DNA from: Vibrio gallicus
Lineage (GTDB): Bacteria > Pseudomonadota > Gammaproteobacteria > Enterobacterales > Vibrionaceae
Direction: 5' to 3'
Assembly (NCBI RefSeq): GCF_024346875.1
Contig: NZ_AP024871.1
Span: 930,001 to 994,000 of the forward strand
Length of the DNA: 64,000 bases
In this document: one piece after another, positions 56,386 through 64,000 of the stretch
Position numbering within the stretch: the first letter of the stretch is position 1
Layout of the letters: the number at the start of each line of letters is the position of its first letter
Notes under the pieces: model-generated
What the model was told of the DNA's origin: nothing
What the model saw: only the letters and a program-made list of their open reading frames with translations
Database searches by the model: none
Program-made: the position numbers and the translations under genes

Positions 56386-57165
56386 TTATAAGGTAACAAA
56401 CCACGCTTCGATAGCCAATTTAACTGCAAGTATAGTGACAACGGTGATGAAGACAGGACGTATAAATTTCGCTCCAAATCGTATCGCTGAATGCGCACCG
56501 ATAAAGGCGCCTAGCATCAGGCATACACCCATAGTTAACCCCAACATCCAATTGATGTGTCCGAGTAATGCGAAGGTTATTAACGAGGTAACATTACTGG
56601 TAAAGTTCATCGCTTTTGAAAGACCGGATGCCAATAAGATATTGAGGCGATGTAACGCCATACTACTCACGGTCCAAAAGGCGCCAGTACCAGGTCCTGC
56701 GACCCCATCATAGAATCCTAGGCTAAGACCCTGTCCTATCTGAGTATAGGTATGCTTAGTCGTTGGCTCTGGCATATTGTTGGTGTTGGCATGAGGCGTT
56801 TTATGAAAGATGGTATACAGTGCCGCTGCCAAAATGATAAGAGGCAGCGCTTTATCGAGCCACTCGGTTGAAATGGCATCGACAACCAAGGTGCCGATGG
56901 TTGCGCCAATTAAGGTGGCAATAAAACACGGTAACCACAACTTTGGCTTAAAGAGCTTTTTCTTGTAATACGTAAGCGCGGCAGTAGATGAAGCAAAACT
57001 GGCTGCGAGCTTATTGGTACCTAAAGCTATATGAGGGGGAAGCCCCATTGACAGTAATGTTGGCACAGTTAGCATGCCGCCACCGCCGGCAACTGCATCA
57101 ATAAATCCTGCCACAAAAGCGACTACGCCCAATAGTAGTAACATGGACGGTTCCAAATATTCCAT
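56386..57165 (-). CDS. TSUP family transporter (TauE/SafE, YfcA-like)
   Basis: A 259-residue inner-membrane protein with seven to eight TM helices. AGFIDAVAGGGGMLTVPTLL near the N-terminus and a second repeat motif, GFYDGVAGPGTGAFWTVSSM, form the two half-repeats of the TSUP family. Members export sulfite, sulfonates or other small organic anions; the YfcA-like group has no fixed substrate. It lies 18 bases after dinG and nine before priC, so it is part of that transcription unit. Confidence 0.88.
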   Translation of the reverse strand: MEYLEPSMLLLLGVVAFVAGFIDAVAGGGGMLTVPTLLSMGLPPHIALGTNKLAASFASSTAALTYYKKKLFKPKLWLPCFIATLIGATIGTLVVDAISTEWLDKALPLIILAAALYTIFHKTPHANTNNMPEPTTKHTYTQIGQGLSLGFYDGVAGPGTGAFWTVSSMALHRLNILLASGLSKAMNFTSNVTSLITFALLGHINWMLGLTMGVCLMLGAFIGAHSAIRFGAKFIRPVFITVVTILAVKLAIEAWFVTL

Positions 57166-57183
57166 CTGTATAATGCTGCCTAT

Positions 57184-59253
57184 TTATTCAATTCGTCGTT
57201 TAAAGGGAGGTAATGAGTCGAGTAGGGCTTTACCATAGCGCTTTGATACTAAACGACGGTCGAAGATTACGACTCTACCAGAATCGTTCTCTTTTCGCAG
57301 TAGGCGCCCTACAGATTGAATCAATTTTTTACTCGCCTCTGGGACAGATATCTGCATAAACGGATTTCCTCCCCTTTGTTCTATATATTCTGCGTGTGCC
57401 TCTTCCACCGGTGAGGTGGGAACTGCGAATGGTATCTTGGTAATCACTAGGTTTTCTAGAAGCTTACCGGGCAAGTCTAAGCCTTCAGAAAAACTGCCAG
57501 TACCAAATAAAATACTTGTTTTTCCTTTATTGATCATCTTTTTATGGTTGCTGATGATCTCCATGCGGGACGCATCACCTTGAACTTGAAGGTACCATCC
57601 TTTTTTTTGCAGTTTAGGTTCTAGCTTTTGCGCTACTTGATTCATCTGCCAATAAGAGGCAAAAAGTACCAGATTGGCTTTGTCGGCTTCTAGCCAGTCA
57701 ATAAGCTGCTCTGCAAGATAATCGGTAAACTGAGGCGCGGCCGGTTCGTATTTAAGTTTTGGGATAATAAGCTCAGCGTTATTTTGATAGTCAAATGGTG
57801 AAGCTAGAGCCAAAAACTGGGTAGCGTCTTCTCTGTCCATAGAGATCCCACTTTCAAAACAAAAATATTGGAATGAATTGAGTGCGCGTAGGGTGGCGGA
57901 TACTGCCACTGCACCGACACATTTTTGCCACAGTTGTTTTTCTAAAACGCGGCCTACTTCCAGCGGTGAGACACTTACCGTGAAGTCATTCTCTCGTTCT
58001 TTGCTTATCTCAAACCAGCGCGCTAAAGGCGCACCTTTTTCTTTAATCGGCTCTGCCATTAAAGACCATACCTTGGCAAGATTTTCCAGTCGTTGTAAGA
58101 AGAAGCCACTTTCCGCTAATGCGGGTTCAGCAAGCTTGGCCGAGAGTTCGCCGTCTTTGACTCGTTCGCTAATGAGTTCGATAACCTTGGCTAACGCCAA
58201 GCTGGCTTTGTGGGTGGTCGTTTTGAGCTCTTTACTTACATTAGTTAGCCAGTCGGGAAGCTCGCCATTTTCAAAGCGATAGACCCCATCCTTGAATTGC
58301 TCTGGGTTAAGGGTGCGTGCCACCTGCAATAGGTTAGGGATGGTATCGGCAATTGATGACTGCAACTCAGATAAAAAGCGGTCGACCCGCGATGCTTCGG
58401 CCAGAGTACTTATTTTAGATGAGTTTTTATTTAGGGTTTCTAACCAAGCTGCGACGCCTTTTAGGCTTGCCGATGCCGAGGCGTGATCACGTGCTACCCG
58501 AGGAAGGTGATGGGCTTCGTCAAAAACATAAATGGTTTGTTCTGGTTCAAACAGAATAACGCCACCACCAAGGTCAAGGTCGGCCATCACCAGACTATGA
58601 TTTGCAATTACAACATCTGCCTTGTCGAGCTCTGAGCGCGATTTTTGGAAAGGGCAGTTGCGGTGAGCGGGTAGCCCATTATTACAGCTGTGCTTGTCGC
58701 TGACGATACTTTGCCAAACTGAGTCCTTGATTGGTTTTGGCCAGGAGTCTCTATCGCCATCCCATTTGTTGTCAGATAGTGCCTTATATAGACGCTGTAA
58801 CAGGTCGATATCACTCTTGTTTGGTTTTGTTTCAAACATCGCTATTTGGGAGTCTTCAGCGCCGGCGGCAATGGCTAATTTTTCGGCGCAGCAATAGCGT
58901 TGTCTCCCTTTTGCCAATATGAATGAAAATTCAAAGTCGACCAACCTTCGATATAAGGGCAAGTCTTTATTAATTAACTGCTCTTGTAGTGCAACGGTAG
59001 CGGTTGAGATGACCACTTTGCGGTTATTGAACTTTGCTACAGGGATAGTTGCCATTAAGTAAGCCAAAGACTTACCTATGCCTGTTCCAGCTTCAGCCAC
59101 AATAGTACGTCGAGATTTATGGTATTCGCCGGTTAGGGTTTTTGCTATTTCTGCCACTAGATAATTTTGCGCACGACGCGGAATGAAATTGTCGAGTTGA
59201 GCATGCAAGTTTTTATAACTGCCACGAATGGCATCTTGGATTTTTCGGTTCAT
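57184..59253 (-). CDS. dinG: ATP-dependent DNA helicase DinG
   Basis: An XPD-like 5'-3' helicase that resolves R-loops and G4/D-loop structures. The 689-residue product has FIPRRAQNYLVAEIAKTL, Walker A EAGTGIGKSLAYL, iron-sulfur-type cysteines (RYCCAEK, SCNNGLPAHRNCPF), the DEAH box FDEAHHLP, and C-terminal motifs LFGTGSFSEGLDLPG and IQSVGRLLRKE. The ATG at 59253 gives the usual N-terminus (MNRKIQDAIRGSYKNL). An in-frame TTG at 59277 would add eight residues. It is the first gene of a dinG-TSUP-priC-rsmS unit. No LexA box was seen near the start. Confidence 0.92.
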   Translation of the reverse strand: MNRKIQDAIRGSYKNLHAQLDNFIPRRAQNYLVAEIAKTLTGEYHKSRRTIVAEAGTGIGKSLAYLMATIPVAKFNNRKVVISTATVALQEQLINKDLPLYRRLVDFEFSFILAKGRQRYCCAEKLAIAAGAEDSQIAMFETKPNKSDIDLLQRLYKALSDNKWDGDRDSWPKPIKDSVWQSIVSDKHSCNNGLPAHRNCPFQKSRSELDKADVVIANHSLVMADLDLGGGVILFEPEQTIYVFDEAHHLPRVARDHASASASLKGVAAWLETLNKNSSKISTLAEASRVDRFLSELQSSIADTIPNLLQVARTLNPEQFKDGVYRFENGELPDWLTNVSKELKTTTHKASLALAKVIELISERVKDGELSAKLAEPALAESGFFLQRLENLAKVWSLMAEPIKEKGAPLARWFEISKERENDFTVSVSPLEVGRVLEKQLWQKCVGAVAVSATLRALNSFQYFCFESGISMDREDATQFLALASPFDYQNNAELIIPKLKYEPAAPQFTDYLAEQLIDWLEADKANLVLFASYWQMNQVAQKLEPKLQKKGWYLQVQGDASRMEIISNHKKMINKGKTSILFGTGSFSEGLDLPGKLLENLVITKIPFAVPTSPVEEAHAEYIEQRGGNPFMQISVPEASKKLIQSVGRLLRKENDSGRVVIFDRRLVSKRYGKALLDSLPPFKRRIE

Positions 59254-59760
59254 GGCTAGGCTATTGATAAGTGACAAAATTGATTATACCACAGCTTAAC
59301 AATGTGGTTGTAAATGTGCGTTAAATCACATTTTGATCAATAAGTGGTGCGTAAGCATCAAAACTAGGAATTTTTTTTAAATTGCAGTGTCGCAAAATAT
59401 TCAGTCTTTATATGCGCTCAATTGCGTCACTTTTGGAGTATTAGTCTGTATTTTATGTATTTTTATATTTTTTATATCGAGTTAATGATTGGTTTAGGTA
59501 TGTTTTACTTTTGTTTCATTTGGTCGCATTTATGTGATCGCTATTTATTTATTTTATATAAGTCATTGTATTTAAAGTGTTTTATTTTTATAAAAACATA
59601 TAACTCATGGATTTGACAATGTTTTATAAATTTCGCAATGTGTCTGCGGGTTCAGAACATTACAAATCTCAAACACTGATTTTTGAATTCTAATAAAAAT
59701 TACAATTTTTCCGAGTCAACCATTTTAGATTCGAGTTACAAATAAAGGATGTGAGTTAAC
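59254..59760. other. AT-rich region upstream of the porin gene
   Basis: About 500 bases, extremely AT-rich between 59440 and 59600. An open frame at 59422-59616 consists of low-complexity Tyr/Phe/Leu/Ile residues and is not credible. A consensus-like TTGACA lies at 59613-59618 with only a weak -10 (CAATGT) 17 bases on. The porin ribosome-binding site AAAGGA ends ten bases before the ATG. The composition suggests a curved, protein-bound promoter. Confidence 0.4.
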
Positions 59761-60810
59761 ATGAAAAAAACACTATTAGCCCTAGCTGTAGCATCTCTAG
59801 CTGCAACTTCTGTAAACGCAGCAGAAATCTACAAGTCAGACGACGGTTCAGTAGACTTTTACGGTCAACTACGTCAAGAACTTCGTTTTGAAGAGAAAAA
59901 TGACCACGATGCAACATTGAGCTCTGGTTCTTCTCGTACAGGTGTTAAGGGTCAATACGCAATCACAGATAGCGTAGATGTAGTAGGCCTTGTTGAGCTA
60001 GGCATTCGCGACAACACTGACGTTAACGTACGTCAGCACTATGTTGGTTTCGCTGGTGACTTCGGTACAATCAAATTTGGTAAGCAGTGGATTACTTCGG
60101 ATGACGTGTACGGCGCTGATTACTCTTACTTCTTCGGTGGTTCTGCACTACGTCACGCAACACTTTCAGGCGCTCTACACGACTCACAAATCAAATACTC
60201 TTTTGATGGCGAAAACTTCTGGGTTAAAGGTGGTTGGGGTCTAAACGAAGGTGACTCGAACCAAGATCTTTACGAATTGTTTGTGGGTACATCTTTCGGT
60301 GATTTGGCATTGCACGTAGGTGCTGGTTACAACCGCGATCGCAATACTGAACTGGTTGATAATGTTACAGATCCAGATAACCCAACAACTCTAAATGCTG
60401 ATCTTTCAAACACTTATGCAGAGTTTACTGCAGAGTACGGCCTTGGTGATAGCCTAATTGGTTTCACTTACTACTGGGCAACGTTAGAAAATGAAGCCAA
60501 CGGCCATACTATCGATGAAAACGGTCTTTCTCTTGCAGGTATTTTCCAGATGATGGAAAAAACAGCACTTTACGGTGGTGTTGAATACACAATGCAAAAA
60601 GCTAACGACTTCGATTTCGACGAAGATGGTACAGTTGCATACGTTGGTATCGCGCACAAGTTTAACTCTTGGGCACGTGTATACGGTGAATACGGTTACG
60701 GCGACGGTACTACTCTAGGTTTCCACAACCAAGGTCAAGACGCTCAAGTTGCACCAACAACGGCTGATGCAGAAAGCAATTTCGCAATTGGCGCACGTTT
60801 CTACTGGTAA
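59761..60810 (+). CDS. Gram-negative general porin (OmpU/OmpL-like)
   Basis: A 349-residue trimeric-porin family protein. The signal peptide ends at NAA (about residue 21), followed by EIYKSDDGSVDFYGQLRQEL, the typical first strand. FGTIKFGKQW and the C-terminal NFAIGARFYW with terminal Trp are family signatures, the last being the BAM recognition signal. The mature protein is rich in Asp/Glu, so cation selectivity is likely. Codon use is strongly biased toward abundant tRNAs, implying high expression. It is a single gene with its own terminator. Confidence 0.92.
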   Translation: MKKTLLALAVASLAATSVNAAEIYKSDDGSVDFYGQLRQELRFEEKNDHDATLSSGSSRTGVKGQYAITDSVDVVGLVELGIRDNTDVNVRQHYVGFAGDFGTIKFGKQWITSDDVYGADYSYFFGGSALRHATLSGALHDSQIKYSFDGENFWVKGGWGLNEGDSNQDLYELFVGTSFGDLALHVGAGYNRDRNTELVDNVTDPDNPTTLNADLSNTYAEFTAEYGLGDSLIGFTYYWATLENEANGHTIDENGLSLAGIFQMMEKTALYGGVEYTMQKANDFDFDEDGTVAYVGIAHKFNSWARVYGEYGYGDGTTLGFHNQGQDAQVAPTTADAESNFAIGARFYW

Positions 60811-61129
60811 TCACTAGTAAAACATAAGTACTTCAATGCCCAGCCTCAGTGCTGGGCATTTTCATTTCTGAAGACATAAAATCCCGCCTAAAAATGTTTT
60901 TTACCTTTTTTTATCTTCGTATTACCCCCTTTAAAACAGTGGCTTATAACTTGAATTGAAGCCTGAGAACATTTATCAAGATACGAGTTTTTAGCTGGCT
61001 GACTAATGCCGTGAAGCACTAGCGCAATCGTTTGTTTTTTATGTTAAAATCGCCTAGAAATGACGCGAGTCAAATCTATCAAAAACAGAAGCTGTCAACA
61101 GCTCTAATGAAAAACAGGATTTCCCCAAA
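60811..61129. other. Porin-glgA intergenic region
   Basis: It holds the porin terminator (60835-60867) and a possible extended -10 promoter for glgA, TGTTAAAAT (61042-61050), about 80 bases before the ATG. No small gene or conserved RNA was recognised. Confidence 0.35.
60835..60867 (+). terminator. Intrinsic terminator after the porin gene
   Basis: AATGCCCAGC / GCTGGGCATT with a six-base loop (60835-60844 with 60851-60860) is followed by a T-rich tract. Confidence 0.82.
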
Positions 61130-62578
61130 ATGTCACAATTAAAAGTTTGGTTTACAGTTTCCGAAGCTGAAGGACTGGTAAAAAGTGGTGGCTTGGCTGA
61201 TGTAGGTAAGGCATTGCCAAAAGCACTACAAAATGCAGGTTCAGAGGTTGCGATTGCGATCCCAGGTTATGCCAAATTGCCTAATCTTGCTAATAGCCCG
61301 GTTATCTTAGAAACAGCACTTGAACATTGGCCACATACACCGTACGCGGTTCGTAAACTAGAGCTAGATGGTGTCGCTGTGTACGCATTCGAATGTGCGC
61401 AATATTTTAATCGTCCAGAAATGTATGCCGAGCGAAATCAAGCGTATGCGGACAATGGCGAACGCTTTGCTTTTTTTGCTGCGGCAAGCCTAGATGCGTT
61501 ACCTAAACTGGGTTTCCAACCAGACATTATTCATGCTAATGATTGGCATACTGGTTTAGTACCGTTCTTGCTTAAAACGCGCTTTGTTCATGACGACTTT
61601 TTTAGTGCAACCAAGAGTGTAATTACTATCCATAATGCGTTGTTTAAAGGGAACTTCTCTTTAGATGAGGTGAATAACATCCCTGAACTTCGTGACGCAC
61701 CAGCGGATAAGGTAGGCTATGGGTACAACGGTATTAGTACCCTGCGAGCAGGTATTCACTATGCTGATAAAGTGAATGCCGTAAGCCCAAATTATGCACA
61801 AGAGTTAAAGACTCCACTGGGCTCACATGGTTTGGTTCACGACTTTGTAGCTCGCTCTGAAGACTTCTGTGGCATTGTTAATGGTTGTGACTATAGTGAA
61901 TGGTCCCCGTCAGCAGACCCATATTTGGCTAAGAAATACAAAGCAACCAAAGCCAGCCTTAAAACGGGCAAAGCGGCCAATAAAGCGGCTTTGCAAGAGC
62001 TAGTGCAATTGCCTGCTGCTAAGGTTCCTATGTATGGCATGGTGTGTCGTTTAACCCATCAAAAAGGCTTTCACTATTTACTACCGATATTAGAGAAGGT
62101 ATTACACAATGATGTTCAGTTGGTGATTGTGGGTACTGGTGACCCTGAGATTGCAGCTCAACTTCATGCTGTATCTGAGCAATTTGGTGATAAATTTGCC
62201 TTTGTTGAAGCATACGATAACAAACTCGCTCACCTTGTAGAGGCGGGGGCTGACTTCTTCCTTATGCCTTCAGAATTCGAAGCGTGTGGACTAAATCAAA
62301 TCTATTCTATGGCTTATGGCACCTTACCTATTGTACGCGCGGTTGGTGGACTAAAAGACACGGTTAATGATTATGATAGCGACCCCCAAACAGCGACTGG
62401 ATTTGCATTTGATGAGCCGCAAGCGAGTGATTTGTTAGCTATTATGCAGCGTGCATTGATCCTGTACCTGCAAGACCCAGCGGAGTTTGCTAATTTGCAG
62501 CTACGCGCTATGAAGCAAGATTTCGGATGGAATATTGCCGCTGAACGTTATGTAGAGATGTATCGCAGCGCTTTATAA
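61130..62578 (+). CDS. glgA: Glycogen synthase GlgA
   Basis: It transfers glucose from ADP-glucose to growing glycogen chains. The 482-residue GT5 enzyme has the ADP-glucose loop KSGGLADVGKALPKAL (about residues 18-33), IIHANDWHTGLVPFLL, AVSPNYAQE, GIVNGCDYSEW, and the C-terminal nucleotide-site motif MPSEFEACGLNQIYSMAYGT. The length is normal. No glgC is adjacent, so the ADP-glucose supply is encoded elsewhere. It is a single-gene unit. Confidence 0.95.
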   Translation: MSQLKVWFTVSEAEGLVKSGGLADVGKALPKALQNAGSEVAIAIPGYAKLPNLANSPVILETALEHWPHTPYAVRKLELDGVAVYAFECAQYFNRPEMYAERNQAYADNGERFAFFAAASLDALPKLGFQPDIIHANDWHTGLVPFLLKTRFVHDDFFSATKSVITIHNALFKGNFSLDEVNNIPELRDAPADKVGYGYNGISTLRAGIHYADKVNAVSPNYAQELKTPLGSHGLVHDFVARSEDFCGIVNGCDYSEWSPSADPYLAKKYKATKASLKTGKAANKAALQELVQLPAAKVPMYGMVCRLTHQKGFHYLLPILEKVLHNDVQLVIVGTGDPEIAAQLHAVSEQFGDKFAFVEAYDNKLAHLVEAGADFFLMPSEFEACGLNQIYSMAYGTLPIVRAVGGLKDTVNDYDSDPQTATGFAFDEPQASDLLAIMQRALILYLQDPAEFANLQLRAMKQDFGWNIAAERYVEMYRSAL

Positions 62579-62604
62579 TTAACTGAATAATCAATAATTT
62601 TATC

Positions 62605-62639
62605 AAAGCCTAGTTCGGATTTTTTCTGAACTAGGCTTT
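62605..62639. terminator. Terminator after glgA
   Basis: A perfect 12-base-pair stem AAAGCCTAGTTC / GAACTAGGCTTT has an 11-base T-rich loop and a short following T tract. Confidence 0.78.
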
Positions 62640-62748
62640 ATTTATATATAAGACCACAAAAATGGGATTTAACTTTTAACCCAAATAGGCAGTAAAGTGT
62701 TTGGGAAATAGCGTGCATAAACTTACCCTATGCATGGAGGTGCAAGAT

Positions 62749-63570
62749 ATGGATTGGTCAAAGCGCTATGCATTGCTATTTATTACCCTAGTTATCGGTA
62801 TAACTTGGGGATTTAATTATTATATATTTGAAAACCAGAATCATCTGGATATGTATACGTTGAGTATGATTATTCCAGGGGTTGTGGCGGTTTTGTTGAA
62901 TCTTATACGCTATCAAAATATACAGGGTGTGATATCGCCTTTTAATAAACCTATATCGAGACAAATCATCGGTTTCTCTGTGGTTTATCCGGTGCTTTTC
63001 ATTACTGTGTTGGCTGTATTAGATGTGCTGTGTTTGATAGGAACTATCGATTATCAAAGGCTAGAAACCTTACAGTGGTTCCCGTCACTATCGGTCGTAG
63101 TTACTGGCTTGTTGATTGTTTGCGCCGAAGAGTATGGATGGCGCGGATTTTTACTCCCTAATTTAGCTAAATGTTATGGAGAGCTATCCGCAACCATAGT
63201 GGTTGGGGTTGTATGGGCAGTATGGCATGTACCCGCTATTTTGTTTGTAGCCAAGCTCACTCAAGTTGGCAACGTATTTACCCTAGTTGGCGTACAAATA
63301 TGCGCAATGTTCGTATTTTCACTGCCGTTTGCTTATTGCTACTTTAAGTCAGGCAGCATAGTGCCGCCGATACTGCTCCACTTTATATGGAACTATTACA
63401 ATCCATTAATATTGGGGAGTATTTACAATAATCGACACGGTATTATTGATGGTGACATATTGGTAATTAACGGGGAAGGGGTCGCAGGCGTCGTGCTAGG
63501 TTCGCTATTTCTGCTTTGGTTTATTCCGCGATTGATGAAACGCAGATTGCCACCGATTTACTCGATATAG
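62749..63570 (+). CDS. CPBP family intramembrane glutamic endopeptidase
   Basis: A 273-residue membrane protein with about eight TM helices. The Abi/CPBP motifs are present: CAEEYGWRGFLLP (EExxxR), VWAVWHVPAILF (histidine motif) and LLHFIWNYYNP (third motif). Eukaryotic relatives (Rce1) cleave prenylated proteins; bacterial ones are linked to bacteriocin self-immunity or protein processing. No bacteriocin gene is visible here. The ATG at 62749 has GGAGG seven bases upstream and is preferred to in-frame starts at 62701 (TTG) and 62734. Confidence 0.87.
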   Translation: MDWSKRYALLFITLVIGITWGFNYYIFENQNHLDMYTLSMIIPGVVAVLLNLIRYQNIQGVISPFNKPISRQIIGFSVVYPVLFITVLAVLDVLCLIGTIDYQRLETLQWFPSLSVVVTGLLIVCAEEYGWRGFLLPNLAKCYGELSATIVVGVVWAVWHVPAILFVAKLTQVGNVFTLVGVQICAMFVFSLPFAYCYFKSGSIVPPILLHFIWNYYNPLILGSIYNNRHGIIDGDILVINGEGVAGVVLGSLFLLWFIPRLMKRRLPPIYSI

Positions 63571-63576
63571 ATATAA

Positions 63577-63607
63577 AAAAACGGCTACCTAATAGGTAGC
63601 CGTTTTT
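63577..63607. terminator. Bidirectional terminator between CPBP gene and purB
   Basis: A perfect 14-base-pair stem AAAAACGGCTACCT / AGGTAGCCGTTTTT around a three-base loop, with A and T tracts on both sides, serves the convergent genes. Confidence 0.88.
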
Positions 63608-63619
63608 ATAAGGGTATGA

Positions 63620-64000
<381 letters not shown>

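Noticed and set aside
59422..59616. 64-codon open frame upstream of the porin
   Set aside because: It is low-complexity Phe/Tyr/Leu/Ile from extremely AT-rich DNA, with no ribosome-binding site; it is promoter-region sequence.
62749..63570. CPBP protease as evidence of a bacteriocin immunity system
   Set aside because: No bacteriocin precursor, export or regulator gene is visible nearby; the flanks are glgA and purB.

Overview
The window is chromosomal DNA of a gammaproteobacterium, almost certainly a Vibrio or close relative. The gene orders support this: hinT-ycfL-lpoB-ycfP-ndh, mfd/lolCDE, msbA-lpxK-ycaR-kdsB, yeaG-yeaH-ycgB and dinG-priC-rsmS-xthA. So do the porin, the OmpV/MipA protein and a DUF3360 transporter of a kind I know from vibrios. 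I saw no rRNA, tRNA, CRISPR array, integrase or intact insertion sequence. Most of the window is ordinary core genome with dense coding and clear intrinsic terminators.

Layout. 0.2-5.3 kb: hinT, three envelope lipoproteins (including the PBP1b activator LpoB), ycfP and the NADH dehydrogenase ndh, with a perfect FNR box behind the ndh promoter. 5.4-6.8 kb: an orphan ATP-grasp gene bracketed by REP-like GGTGTGTGTCCC repeats. 6.8-14.6 kb: csiV, mfd and the lipoprotein-sorting transporter lolCDE. 14.6-21.1 kb: a DUF2062 membrane protein, comEC, and the lipid A/Kdo block msbA-lpxK-ycaR-kdsB. 21.2-21.8 kb: a nitroreductase. 22.0-36.0 kb: a complete membrane-bound uptake [NiFe] hydrogenase locus. 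36.1-41.7 kb: a hypothetical gene and the stress operon yeaG-yeaH-ycgB. 41.9-50.9 kb: an OmpV-like protein, yfbU, pflA, dbpA, lpxR, pflB and a DUF3360 transporter. 51.5-54.7 kb: a basic-amino-acid ABC importer. 54.8-59.3 kb: xthA, rsmS, priC, a TSUP transporter and dinG. 59.8-64.0 kb: a porin, glgA, a CPBP protease and the 3' part of purB.

The hydrogenase locus is the most interesting part. On the minus strand it runs hypE, a 50-residue exported peptide, hyaA, hyaB, hyaC, hyaD, a degenerate HypF-like gene, a second hypC-type gene, hypF, a HupK-like gene, hypA, hypB, hypC, hypD. It meets a convergent HupE nickel permease gene at a shared terminator. The catalytic subunits, cytochrome b, maturation protease and all Hyp factors are present. 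Two further genes look like catalytically dead paralogues: one of HypF, with its ATP/carbamoyl-phosphate residues eroded, and one of the hydrogenase large subunit, with its nickel cysteines eroded. Together with the second HypC they suggest a scaffolded assembly pathway for Ni-Fe(CN)2CO insertion. HyaA has glycines where oxygen-tolerant enzymes carry the two extra proximal-cluster cysteines, so a standard oxygen-sensitive enzyme is expected.

Several neighbouring systems fit anaerobic or fermentative life: ndh under an FNR box, pflA/pflB, and the DUF3360 transporter just upstream of pflB with a near-perfect FNR box in its promoter region. Two genes under 60 codons (ycaR, rsmS) and the 50-residue hydrogenase-locus peptide are easy to miss and are annotated here.
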